In this document: in pieces, positions 1 through 10,645 of the stretch
How positions within the stretch are numbered: position 1 is the first letter of the stretch
Layout: every line of letters begins with the position of its first letter
Source of the DNA: Timema cristinae
Taxonomy: Eukaryota; Arthropoda; Insecta; Phasmatodea; Timematidae
Reading direction: 5' to 3'
DNA length: 64,000 nucleotides
Assembly (NCBI GenBank): GCA_039000515.1
Contig: JBCFYV010000001.1
Coordinates: 54,845,904 to 54,909,903 of the forward strand
Notes under the pieces: generated by a model
The model's input: only the letters and a program-made list of their open reading frames with translations
Told to the model about the DNA's origin: nothing
Databases searched by the model: none
Translations under genes and position numbers: made by a program

Positions 1-150
1 ACGTTATCCTTCTACACACAAGGATACGAAGAATCGATTTAAGCTAAAACAAAATTAATAAAAATATTTGTTATGATAAACAATTAAATCAGAATTCACT
101 TAAGTCACTGGGTATTGCCATATCGCTGAGTGGGATCCTAATATTTCAAG

Positions 151-159
151 AAAAACATG

Positions 160-213
<54 letters not shown>

Positions 214-440
214 GCACCGCGTCTTACTACCCGTTCGGGTTATACGCACTTACGCTAATGTGTAATGGTAGGGTGATTGTGAGATGAAATGAAGGACCTA
301 CAGTTTAACGTGGAATCCGAACAACGGTGGCGACCTGGCATCCCTCACATTCACAAGATGTCTTGTCAGAGGTGTAGGAAGGGTTTGGAAATCAGATAAA
401 TCTGTGCCGGGACCGAGGATCGAACCCCGAAAAACATGTT
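151..440 (-). mobile_element. SINE family A, 5'-truncated copy with target duplication
   Basis: On the minus strand this is a tRNA-derived SINE whose head is cut at the B box (GGGTTCGATCC-like, near 418-429), so the A box is missing. Its 3' end is a long ATT/AAT tail (161-212). The 11-base repeat AAAAACATGTT lies on both sides (151-161 and 430-440), as expected for a target-site duplication. The body matches copies at 10657-10947 and 36775-37052 almost base for base. A 5' truncation with an intact duplication is the usual result of LINE-driven reverse transcription. Confidence 0.85.
161..212. repeat. ATT microsatellite (SINE tail)
   Basis: About 17 ATT/TTA triplets in a row. They occupy exactly the place of the short AAT tail in the other family A SINEs, so this is an expanded SINE tail rather than an independent microsatellite. 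Confidence 0.9.
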
Positions 441-461
441 AATAATGCTTGAAATATTAGG

Positions 462-1020
462 TTTTGACAGTTTTGAATGGTTTATAATGATAAAAAGAAT
501 TACTAATTGTATATTATTATACTTTAATAACCCGGTAATTACCAATAACTTAAACTTAGATAACTTAAAATAAATTTCTAGCATCAGTTTAATATTCACA
601 TTTCTTTGCGAAGTTGGTGAGTTGTTTAAATGTTGTAAATATGAAAAGGTTTTCAAATAATTATAATATGAATAAGGTATCAATGGATTCCCCGTATCCT
701 TGTGAGGGAAATGATTGTATACAATAATTGATTACTTGCTATTTTGTTAAATAAAATGTTATTATATATACAGGATTTTATACACCATCACCTTATAGGT
801 GACCACCGTTGTTTGTGAATATTTGTTTTTCAACGACTGAGCCCAGGTTTTAAGTGAAACTTTAACTAGTGTAGGCTATGTAATACAACTGTATCTTGGC
901 CTTTAAGAAGTGTTAGAAAAAAGAATAAAAATTCAAGTAGAAATTGTTTTTCTACTGAATCATTATTTTATTTGTTAGAGTTTATTTGTTTAAGCCATTA
1001 ATTGAGAAGTAAAGCATGGG
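462..1020. other. AT-rich stretch without recognised gene
   Basis: Both strands were read; no coding domain or repeat of the other families was recognised. A 12-base motif at 17-28 recurs inverted at 693-704 (CGTATCCTTGTG), so positions 17-704 may be part of an older inverted-repeat element. Confidence 0.5.
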
Positions 1021-1021
1021 G

Positions 1022-2440
1022 TATACTGTTCCAGATAGCTACAGGAAAGTTAAGGCCCCAACAATTATCTTGACACTAAGGAAGCCGGGGGGAGGATTTA
1101 CATCAAACTGGGAAGAATCAGCGAGGCTGCTTATAGACATCCTACTTCCAGACGAAGATGGAGAAGACGACGAAGGACAAGTGATAGCTAGATAGGATAT
1201 GACGAGAAGTTACGACAACAATGAGGTGACAGATCCAGTAGCCCATGATGAGATAGTAAGACTTGTGGCTGAAATAAAAAAGAAGAAGACACCTGGGCTA
1301 GATGGGATCAGGGTGGAGGTCCTTCAACAGATCAGCGAGCAGGTAGCGCCCTTCTTAGTTAGATTGATGAATGAGTGCGTGGCTCAGGGCCGCGTACCTA
1401 ATATATGGAAGCAAAGTGAGGTAGTTATCCTGAGTAAGAGAGAGGATAAGGATCCTAAACTCCCGAAATCGTACATACCGATATGTCTCTTGAATGTATG
1501 CGAAAAATTGCAAGAAATAATCCTGTGCAATAGATTGCAAAAACATAGAAAGGCTGTGGGGATGCATCAACAACAATACGGTTTTAGAAGGGGCAGGTCT
1601 ACGGAGGACGCTATCTGTGAGGTCATGAGTCTTGTAGATATGGCTAGAGATAAATGTGTAATGGGGATATTTGTAGACATTTCGGGAGAGTTTGACAACT
1701 TTTGGTGGCCAGTGCTATTTGGGAGGCTGAGAGAAATTAGATCGTTGAGGAACCTCTATAGGAGTCTTATGAACTATTGTAGGGGAATATACGTGAACCT
1801 GAGATGTCCAGGAATGACAGTAAGCAAAAAACTTACGAAAGGATGTCCCTAGGGGTCGGTCTGTTGGCTGATCTTTTGGGACGTAGCACTAAACCTGGTT
1901 TAGTGTAGATTTACTCACTCCCTTAAACGGCGGGGGTGGTTTACTTTGCATATGATATATTCATAATAGTTGAAGCAACATCTAGAAAAGAATTAGAAGC
2001 CAAGAGTGACGCAGATCTCACTGAACTCTTGGTGTAAAAAGGTAAAACTGAGTTTAGCTCCTGCAAAGACAACTTGCGTGCTATTCAGAAGGGTACTCAA
2101 GAGAAACCCGAGGGTTGAGATTGACGGATAGACGATAAGACAAAGCAAGGATACCAGATACCTGGGCGTGATGCTGGATGAAAGGCGTGACTTCATGACG
2201 CACGTGGAGAACACAGGTGGAAAAGCTTTGGGAATTATGAATAAGATCATCAGCATAGGGAAGTGCAGATTTAAACTGTTTATGAGGCTGATAAGATTGT
2301 ATCACTAGGCTATGTTGGTCTCCATTGTGGGTTATGGAGCCGGCGCGTGGGCTCATCGGCTCAGACAGGTAAGAATCAGTAGGAAAATTAGAAGCCTTCA
2401 GAGAAGTGTACTTTTGAGGCTATCTGGAGTTTAGTAATAA
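1022..2440 (+). pseudogene. R1-like LINE reverse transcriptase fragment, decayed
   Basis: From 1022 one frame reads an acidic linker, a TAG at 1193-1195, then the RT core. Visible landmarks are KKKKTPGLDGI (fingers), an FVDISGEFDN motif carrying the first catalytic aspartate, and KGCP followed by a TAG where the family has KGCPQGSVC. Further on, the segment that should hold the YADD catalytic box reads FAYDI, apparently after a small deletion near 1948-1960. The thumb region follows in other frames, with TRYLGVMLDER-like and SIVGYGAGAWAHRL-like segments up to about 2435. The WWPVLF wording and VWAHR-type thumb fit the R1 clade. No endonuclease domain or ORF1 is visible upstream, so this is a 5'-truncated dead copy. 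Confidence is high for RT and moderate for the clade. Confidence 0.85.
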
Positions 2441-2444
2441 ACCA

Positions 2445-3355
2445 TGGACATACATTAGAGATGCTTTGCAATTAGTACAAAAGAACACTGGACGAAATAA
2501 GCTAAATACTTTTATTACCAACAAATTAATGTTAAGACACTTAAATAAAAAATAAATAATAATAAAAAGAATAAAAAGAGTCCTAATATATTTCAATTTA
2601 ATTTTTGATTACAATGTTGTTGAACATTATCACTGGAAATAAATAGTTTTATTTATTTGAGGTATTAACTTTCACTTTCTGAACCGACTTATTAGATCAA
2701 CACAGGAGAATTTCTATGAGTAAGAGCGAAAGACTATACCAAGTTTGCCGGGATGGTATTTTCACACACCTTCCAGGGTTCTTAAACATACCACAATCGA
2801 CAAGGGACCAACGGCTTTACTTCCCCTCCAGAGGAAGTTGCGGTCCGGATTTAGTTTAGTTTATAGTGTATTGGCTGAGTTTTGACAACTTATTAATCTA
2901 CAATGGTAAAAAGATGGTTCGTTGTAATCCTCAATAAAAATATAAATACTGCAGAACGTCGATAATTCGGACTAATTGGAGATCGACTCAGTCCTGATTA
3001 AATAGTCAGTTTCTATAGTAATAAAAAAAATAAGCATAGACGGGATACTTACGAAAATTCGTTGTTAAGGTAGAAACATTTCACTAAATTGTGCTTTGTT
3101 CCTAAATATCACAAATCTTAAGATATATAATAAGGCACATCTAACAACTAAAAGTGTTTCCGATTTTTTTTTTTATGAACAAGGGTTGAGGTGCGTTTTT
3201 TGACGGCCATGTTTCTGATATTGATACCACTGTCGTTATTTTTATAAATACTTTTTTTTATGACACGAAATATTGACGATCCGAATTTTTGTCGTCCAAA
3301 TTATCGACGCTCTAATGTATTTTAATTTTTGGAGAAAATTGGCAATGTGTCTCAA
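2445..3355. other. AT-rich stretch without recognised gene
   Basis: No domain, tRNA-like box or long repeat was recognised. A conserved-looking block at 2690-2860 could be old repeat material, but nothing else in the window matches it. Confidence 0.4.
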
Positions 3356-3371
3356 CATTTTGTATTTCCAG

Positions 3372-3598
3372 TACGTCTTGGTATCCGTTCAGCTTACACG
3401 CATAGAATAAGTTCGCTAATAAAATACGAATGAGTAAGGCAGAATTTTAGAGTGAATGTACTCACATTTGCATGGAGCGAGAAGGGAAAACTATTTAGGG
3501 GAAGAAAACTTACTTTATCCGATCGGAGCTTAAACCCAGATCATCTACAGTCTGACTCGACAGTAACACGTTGACCATGTGACTGGCGATGCGGTTAA
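3372..3598 (-). mobile_element. Degenerate SINE, family B relative
   Basis: It has the same arrangement as the copy at 3612-3850: a TACGTCTTGGTATCCGTTCAG-like 3' motif at the left, a TTTGCATGGA.GGAAGA-like middle, and a GAGCTTAAACCC-like degenerate B box followed by a tRNA-like head at the right. It is strongly diverged. Confidence 0.4.
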
Positions 3599-3611
3599 TA
3601 TGATTTCTTTT

Positions 3612-3850
3612 TAGCAATGCATCTTACTACCCGTTCGGGTTGTACGCTAATATACTAATTAAAATGTGTTAGAACTAATAAGGTTTTAATTGAGAGGAAA
3701 TGCACTTGCATTTGCATGAAGGAAGACTGGAAGACAATTTAAGAAAACTATCTTTAGTGCACCCGATTGGGATCGAGCCCCGATCTCCCTGTCTACGACA
3801 AACTAGTCCAACATGATAATAGCGCATTAGACCATGCTGCCACTGAAGCG
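3612..3850 (-). mobile_element. SINE family B, tRNA-derived
   Basis: On the minus strand the order is a tRNA-like head (A box around TGGTCTAATGCGC; B box GGGGCTCGATCCC near 3771-3783), a body with CTTCCTTCATGCAAATGCAAG, and a 3' domain ACCCGAACGGGTAGTAAGATGC (in part at 3627-3645). That 3' domain is nearly the same as in family A although the heads differ. No target duplication was identified. Confidence 0.6.
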
Positions 3851-4152
3851 AGTTAGCATTGATTTATAAAAATAGAACACGCTGTATCATCCACCCGAAT
3901 ATATCTTCCACCACGATTCATCGTCATTAATTATATACCGTGGTAGCAAGTTGTTATTAGTATTTTGAGAAACTTCATGAGTACAAGAACAGTGTTTTAT
4001 AAACAATGTTCATTATTGTAATTAATATTTTAGAGATTATCATTCTGTAATGCAAACTCTGAGTGAAATAAAAAGACAAATGTTGGTGTATGGCACAGTA
4101 ATTTAATTCCATTTTCAAATGAATATGGAGGATCATAGTAAAACATGGTGAG

Positions 4153-4480
4153 TTGAGTGAGAGAACAATAACACTTTGGTAATAACTGTGTTGGTTGTGT
4201 GAGTTATGTAGCGACGAGAATTTTGCGGCTGGTACATCAACAATCGAAATAATAGTATGTTAAGTTAGAGAACAATAACACTTTAGTAATAACTGTGTTG
4301 GTTGTGTGAGTTATGTAGCGACGAGAATTTTGCGGCTGGTACATCAATGAATCGAAATAATAATATGTAGAGTTAGAGAATAATAACATTTTGGGTAATA
4401 ACTGTGAAGCTGCTTGAGTTCTGTAAAGACGAAAATTTGGCGGGAGGTACATCAACAATCGAAATAATAACACATAAATA
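4153..4480. repeat. 108-bp minisatellite, three units
   Basis: The motif GAGAACAATAACACTTT or its close variant starts at 4161, 4269 and 4376, giving a period of 107-108 bp. The first two units are almost identical and the third is diverged. The third unit overlaps the 3' end of the adjacent repeat-protein exon (minus strand). Confidence 0.85.
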
Positions 4481-5636
4481 TATATATACAATTATTAAAT
4501 ACTGATAGGGCTCGCTTTTCTCGAAGAAAAAGTTTATATGCGGCACATAGGGGTCGCCGGCCTCTGTCTCAAAAACCCTTCTTGGAGCCACCTTCCGGAA
4601 AAAAGGCTTCTCCGCCGGTGCTCCAGCCGGAACTTTCGGGAAGAAGAGTTTGTACGCCGGCACATAGGGGTCACCGGCCTCTGTCTCAAAAACCCTTCTT
4701 GGAGCCACCTTCCGGAAAAAAGGCTTCTCCGCCGGTGCTCCAGCCGGAACTTTCGGGAAGAAGAGTTTGTACGCCGGCACATAGGGGTCGCCGGCTTCTA
4801 GCTTGAAAACCCTTCTGGGATCCACCTGCTGGAAAAACGGCTTCTCCGCCGGTGCTTCAGCCGGCACACAGGGGTTGCGGTTTTGTGGGTCCTCTGGCCG
4901 GAGTGGAGTCACATTCTGGGCTCGTTGTTGGCTCCTCGGCGCTTCAACTCTCAATGTTAGAGTGTTTTCCAATGACGGGCACGCAGCTGGTCGGTTATTA
5001 TGTGCTGAAACAAATATAAATATTCCAATATAAATATTACTGACATATAATATTCACGGCAAGTTTCGAAATTTTAGTACCTATTAGTGATTTTCAATAA
5101 GCTCTACCAACCATGTTACTCCATTATATTTAATTTAAATTAGTTGAAAAAATACACCTGAAAACGGGAATTGAGACCGAGACTTTTGGTTTAGGGCACG
5201 GATGCTCTACCACTGAGCTATCCAGGATTAATCCCACGTTTCGGCTCATTCTTCAATCATAGTTGAAGACTGAGTCTGTAATGGACGTGTGGAATCGTCA
5301 GCTACATATGAGCGACCAATACTATGCAAGCGATCATACTTGAATCATCTGCCACTTGGAAGGACTGTTATGTAGCCAAGTATGCGATACAAGAATTTAA
5401 TTTTACAATGATTTTCAGCTTGTGTGTTGATATGAATATACAGGTTTTCCCAAATTTATTGAACCAAATTGCATATAACTACATATAAAGTAAGCAACAG
5501 TCTCACCTTGTGGGTTCCCAACCCCGACATGTTTGTGGCCGATTGTGAAGATCACGGCAACTCGTAGTAGTTCTTTGAACAACCTGGAACTTAATATTAT
5601 CAGGAAGAAGAAAATCAATAATTCAATCAAGTTCAT
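4373..5636 (-). CDS. Candidate secreted protein with 39-residue tandem repeats, two exons
   Basis: The proposed gene has exon 1 at 5636-5507 and exon 2 at 5004-4373. Exon 1 begins at an ATG (5636-5634) and encodes MNLIELLIFFFLIILSS, which looks like a signal peptide or anchor, then about 26 residues. It ends CAAG|GTGAGA. Exon 2 follows TTTGTTTCAG at 5005-5014. Donor and acceptor are both phase 1, so the frame runs through to give about 253 residues. Exon 2 is much more GC-rich than its surroundings and holds three 39-residue repeats with cores AEKPFFRKVAPRRVFETEAG and DPYVPAYKLFFPKVPAGAP. The C-terminus is low-complexity and lies in the 108-bp minisatellite. I recognise no family. The 502-bp intron carries a tRNA-like SINE. 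Exon 2 coding is moderately supported; exon 1 is inferred from splice signals only, and an alternative acceptor at about 5590 would give a different frame. Confidence 0.45.
4538..4870. repeat. 117-bp tandem repeat, about 2.8 units
   Basis: CACATAGGGGTC starts at 4544, 4661 and 4778, exactly 117 bp apart. That equals 39 codons, so expansion keeps the minus-strand frame. The unit nearest the exon start (4778-4870) is partial and diverged; the other two are nearly identical. Confidence 0.95.
5152..5400 (-). mobile_element. SINE family C with tRNA-Lys-like 3' part
   Basis: On the minus strand an unrelated segment containing CCACACGTCCATTACAGACT is followed by a tRNA-like block (about 5160-5232) with A box TAGCTCAGTGGTAGAGC and B box GGTCTCAATTCCC. 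The block resembles a metazoan lysine tRNA but lacks pairing acceptor arms, so it is not a functional tRNA. The same order occurs at 19985-20190 and 20205-20400. It sits inside the proposed intron of the repeat-protein gene. Confidence 0.6.
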
Positions 5637-5689
5637 ATTGAAAATAATAGCTTTTTTAACAAAACAATCGTAGTACAAACGTCAATGAA

Positions 5690-7875
5690 ATATTTCAATG
5701 AAAGTATGGACTTTTCCAGGGAAACGAACTAGCATTATTGGGTCGATTGTAAGAGTAATTTTATTGTTGGAGTTTCGTAAGACAAATGTTAGATTTATTT
5801 TAACTCTAAATAATACACATATAATGTTGATAAAATACAATTTTATATATTGTAAGAATTTTAATTCTGTCGATTTATATTTTTAGTTAGTTTTAATTGA
5901 TTATTAAAGGTTTATTTATTTTGAGGCCACGCGGCGAGATTCTTACTACATTTAATTAATTCTCGTTATATTAATTTTAAACTTTTTTTTTTCACGGACA
6001 TGGCCTTGCATCTGGAATCCTGAAAACGAGACAGACTTGTCCAAATTCTTTGGAGTAAAAAGGTGATGAAAAGTTTTATTAGTGCCATTTACACAAAAGG
6101 TGTTCAAAACACCGTAAAAGATGGTACAAGACGTGGGACAGCTTTAATAATTACCTCCAGACCACGGCTATGACTTACAAGTGAGTTTGTCTGATCCACT
6201 AACATTTTCAACGTAGAAGACACTACAAAACTCCATTACCATGAGGTGATATCAACTTAAATTTTAGTCGTGATTCATCCTTTGTTTTCTGCTTCAATTT
6301 CGACTAGACTTCATTCACCTTTTAAAATTTATTGCTCCAAATTCAAAGAATAATATTAATTTCAACTTAGTACACCAACAGTATAATTTTCTTTAAACGT
6401 AATATTCTTTTTCAACAATTGATTCTGGAAATGAAACTTTTTTGCCAGAGTAATGATTTCGACAAAATGCAATGACCTTATTTAGAATTTATTGTTTTAG
6501 CGTTCACCGACCAACCTCATTGAAGAAATTGGCTATAACTGTATATATTATATATATTTAAGAATTTCAAATTGTTTTATTAACTATTGGTATGTTTAAT
6601 AAGTTCGTTTAAATCTGACTCGAAACATATTTATTTTATTTTCGTTTGTTATAAGTTATAACGTATACCCAAACCAAATAAAATCATGCATTTTCGCTCT
6701 GAATAATATTGACATTGATCACATTATATAGAATGTAATTTTAAATTTTTATTTTAAGAGAAGTCTACTAAGCAGAGCTATATGAATCTTAAATTTTACC
6801 AAAATTATGTATGTATGTATATATATAGATATATACACACACACATATTCATTCTCCAATTCACCTTCATTGTGTTGTACATTTATATCTTAGCTTCATT
6901 TTTAACTATCATCTTTCATATTTTGTATTGTTATCTTTCAAAGAGTCACTACCTATTTATCTGTCTCACCTGCAAGCTGTTCCTGGGAATGCGGACCTCG
7001 GAATCCGGTATTGTGTATGCAAGGTGAGTCCATTGTTGACTAGGTACAGTAAAGGTATATTTAAAGGTATATTTCCCCAACATGACCCAGAGCTTCTGAG
7101 AGAGTCTCGTGTTCGATTTTATGTATTATTATTATTATTGTTATTTTAAGTTTTACCCTGAGATAGTAAGTTTCCTTGTTGTTAAATGTAAATGTTGGTT
7201 TTGAACCCAAAGTATTGTATTCATTTTAAATCTGAGCTAGCCCACCATTATTTTATCATCTATTTTATGTACTATTTATTTAATGACGTCACTGGACTTA
7301 AAGTTAATAAATAATATAGATGCCTTTTTTAAAATATATATTTACCCTTCTTTCCTATAAAATACATTACACTCATTATTATTATAAACATAGTAAAGTT
7401 TATTTTATTTTATTTACAAGATATAGTCCAGCAAGTACTTAACTCTAAATCATACAAAATATAATATTTATATAGATATAGTTCAATTGTAATATTAAAA
7501 CTAACATTATTTTTTAATCCAAGGTCTTGATCTCGGCATTATAATCTATATTTATATTTTATTTAATCGAAACGATAAAATAGAGTGTATTATTATTGTA
7601 GCACGTATCAGTGGTCACGCAGAATATACGTTAAGATCATTTAGCTTGGTTTGATGGGTCGTTTAGAGCTAGTAGCCCGGACGGGTGTCATTGAGAGTGT
7701 TTTTGCATAAATTGTCTCCTATCTGGCGCCATCCTTACAATAGCTTACATTATACACAAGTTGTACGAATTACGAAACTAACAAAGATTAAAACAGCCAA
7801 CATATTACTCCACAACTAGTTATATAACTATTAATGCTATTTAAAGGGTAAAAGGAACGAAATTACTAACATCGT
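5690..7875. other. AT-rich stretch, no gene; microsatellites
   Basis: No protein domain was recognised. Short simple repeats occur: TA/CA at 6816-6845 and TTA at 7123-7142. The short open frames here are low-complexity AT-driven runs. Confidence 0.5.
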
Positions 7876-7881
7876 CTGGAC

Positions 7882-7985
7882 CAGGGGTCAGCAAGCCAGT
7901 GGGCCACATGAAGCCCACATACACTTTTGGCAGCCTATAAATGGTTGACCATACTTACATAGCAGATGGCTCGTATTATTGTTAC
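7882..7985 (+). mobile_element. hAT (Charlie-like) end fragment
   Basis: It begins CAGGGGTCAGCAAGCC and continues with GTGGGCCACATGAAGCCCAC. This resembles the terminal inverted repeat and subterminal region of Charlie-type hAT elements (CAGGGGTC.GCAA). The opposite end and the 8-bp duplication were not found. Confidence 0.45.
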
Positions 7986-8359
7986 AACGTGTTTTTATAC
8001 ATTTGTAAAATTGTATGAATAAAATAATAATAATTAGGAATGTGCGAAGCATCGAAATCTATAATATTTTCTAATACTTAATGGCTGCGTATTTGATTCG
8101 AAACTTTGAATAACAAGCTCGAGTAATATAATCATAAGTCTTTATATTCAAATGTGTTTTACTGCTAATGCGGCAGGACAGTTGGTGTGAGCAAGCAGGT
8201 AGTGGGTAATCTTCTGTGATTCAAGTTACTTAGCCTGTGTTTTGCTGTTCTATTAAAATTTTGTTGCTGTTCAGAAGCTGTTGTGTGGTAAGGACTTCTG
8301 GAAGGCTAGCATAATCACTTTTCCAGCTTATTTTTCTTCAAACCATAATCCGACTACTT

Positions 8360-9175
8360 TTACCTTATCGGGAGATCAGCGGCCACACACCTAGGGTGAC
8401 GATCAGCATCTGTCACCACATCCATAGCCCCGTCAGCCTCATAAGAAATGTTCCTCTGAATCCCCCGATGCTTAGCAGTATTACGTTGTTCAGTCTGGGC
8501 CCATACAAGCTCCATAACACAATGAGATATATTTTTGGTAACATCTGATTTCCTACTGGAGATGGATCCACGACTATGGATCATCTGTACCAACATGCAG
8601 TATAAGAAATCTCTAGATGTCTACCAATCTTGTATGTGGGCCCATATGACAAGCCCCTGACACAATGAGAGTAATATTGTTTGGTACATCTGATTATCCG
8701 CATAGAGTAGTGGAATCTCCACTGACCTATGTTATGATCTTGTTCAACCTTTGGGCTTTGCCCACCACCTCCTCCATAGAGCTGAAGTTCCTGTTCTCGT
8801 CCAGTGTGATCCCAGTATCTGACAGTATGCTCTCCTGATTACCTTGCCGTCGATTTAATCTAGATTCCGATTAGCTTTCCCAAACAACAAGGAGCGTCAT
8901 CTTCATGTGCCATCTCAGTCTGACACTTTACACCAGGTGTCCCATCTAAACCTCTATCACCTGTTCCTTTCATCTATGTTCTCCTAGAGCCACTTTCCAC
9001 AGTTATCAAAGTCGTCTGCGAATGCGACTACTCCATGTGTCTCAGGGAACGTTTCTAGCAGCGATAATCCGGGTTCTAATCCGATGTCCCAGAAGACTAG
9101 AGCAGTGGACACGCACAACATCCAGTCCCCGATCATTAATTCATCACTGTGAAAAGTAAACCCACATTTCGCCAA
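8360..9175 (-). pseudogene. R1-like LINE RT fragment, heavily decayed
   Basis: On the minus strand the frame from 9175 reads VFWDIGLEPGLSLLE (family: FWNIGLEPLLS) and then GVVAFADD with the FADD catalytic box near 9020-9035. Further left, in shifted frames, come RYWDHTG-type thumb sequence and a tail with MELVWAQ and LTGLW...LGVWPL segments, matching the VWAHR, LTGAY and GVLPLDL landmarks of R1-clade thumbs. Several stops and frameshifts are present. A block around 8500-8560 is partly duplicated at 8637-8700. It is a different copy from the one at 1.0-2.4 kb and opposite in strand. Confidence 0.65.
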
Positions 9176-9179
9176 TGAT

Positions 9180-9262
9180 ACATTTTTCAGCCATGCCAGG
9201 AATCGAACCCGGGACCCTTAGTTCACTAGAGAGTCACAATATCGACTAAGCTAAGGTGTTGG
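9180..9262 (-). mobile_element. tRNA-like SINE head
   Basis: On the minus strand an A-box-like TTAGCTTAGTCGAT is followed by a good B box, GGGTTCGATTCC (near 9202-9213), in about 75 bp. No acceptor-stem pairing supports a real tRNA, so it is best read as the head of a SINE or a tRNA pseudogene. Confidence 0.45.
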
Positions 9263-9726
9263 ATCAACATATTTTATGTACTAGCTATACTAATGTGTGA
9301 GACTTATTACTTTTTTTGTTTGTTTCGCGTATGGAAAAAATTATCGAGTAAAATGTTGACCCTATTTGAATCTGGAGTGTAAATGAAAATCTTGAATTTA
9401 GAATAAGGTCCAAATAAACATAATATTTTGTTTAAGACGAGTATTAATTTGGTAATCCTAGATTACGTTTTGATTATGTGATATAGTGATAAACAGGGCT
9501 TGGATTTTGATTACATGTCGTATTTTTTTCCCCATCACATACAAAGCTCCACATAAACTCTGTTCATGATCTCCTTATAATAGAGGAGATGCGGGTATTA
9601 TGGAATAGTCGGGCAATACGGAATACCATCGTTTCTCCTCTGTTAAGCAACACAATCGATCGTTAACTATTTAAACTATTACAGAAAACAATGTTGAACC
9701 GCTAGTGACTCCTTCACTTCGACAGA

Positions 9727-10056
9727 TCAACTGATTGTTTTGTGAGAGAAATCTTCAAAATGTATTCCTGTTGCTAGGTATCTTAAGGTCAACCCTAAGC
9801 TCTCTTCGGCAGAAATACAATTTCTCATATTCGTAATATTTCTCTCTAAAAAGGGCTTAACCTTGTCTGCTAAAATATTGAAAGTTTCCGAACTCATCCT
9901 AAAGTAATTCTGGTAATCACTGGCACGGGTAATTTGTATCTCACTTAATAAATTTATATGTGAATATTGATCGCGTTTTTTTAGCCATTCCTTCACCCAA
10001 CAATTACGTTTCACAGTCCTCTTCGTACTTGGACATAATATGATGGCTAAACACAC
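9727..10056 (-). pseudogene. PIF/Harbinger transposase N-terminal remnant
   Basis: This 109-residue frame contains WVKEWLKKRDQYSHINLLSE, then DYQNYFRMSSETFNIL, and ends with SLGLTLRYLATG. It matches the N-terminal region of HARBI1-type nucleases (W.K.WL..R...G.Y..L; F.N..RM....F..LL; L...LR.LATG). The catalytic DDE nuclease domain that should follow is missing: the frame ends at 9727 and the sequence to the left is unrelated. Possible terminal sequences containing TTACTGACCGTGTAGGGT occur twice at 10183-10272. It is a dead fragment. Confidence 0.7.
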
Positions 10057-10182
10057 TTTTTCTATGTTATTAATTTTTTAAAAGTGTAAAAACGTAGACT
10101 TTTTTCAAGAAATAATAATGTTTTCCAAATCTAGTTGGACCTCCACTGAGTTGAATAAGTTCGTTCAGTATTACTGACATTA

Positions 10183-10275
10183 TTACTGACCGTGTAGGGT
10201 CATGCCATCATTATCGTTGCAGTTAGCAATACTGACAGAATTACTGACTCAGTGTTACTGACCGTGTAGGGTGCG
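10183..10275. repeat. Duplicated TTACTGACCGTGTAGGGT motif
   Basis: The 18-base motif occurs at about 10183-10200 and 10255-10272, next to the Harbinger remnant. It could be a duplicated terminal sequence of that element; no TTA/TAA target duplication was established. Confidence 0.4.
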
Positions 10276-10645
10276 TTTGAGTACATGGAACTATATAAAT
10301 AAACAGTTGTAACACTGTATTGTGCTTCCATAGTTGGTATTTCATGGTAAGCGTTGATTATGGGTTTTGTGTTGTTTTCAGTCGCCGCTCGGAGGAAGGG
10401 TTTTGTTGCGATCCCATCCATTCACTTGGGTTTTGTGAGCAGGGCTTTTTATTCGAGATGATTGTCTGAGGGACTTTAGGTTGTTTTTTTGGGTGGTGAG
10501 TTGGGTGGAGAGGATGGCGGATAAAGCCATAACCGGCGACCGTAAAAATCAGACGATATACAAGTAATTATTAACTGCCACTCTTAGAACTGGTAGGTTC
10601 TTAAAACTGTATCAACTAATCTGTGGAAATGGAATCTTCGCGTGA

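Noticed and set aside
5160..5232. Possible functional lysine tRNA gene
   Set aside because: The A and B boxes are good, but the acceptor arms do not pair and the same block recurs in two other copies with a shared flank, so it is SINE-derived.
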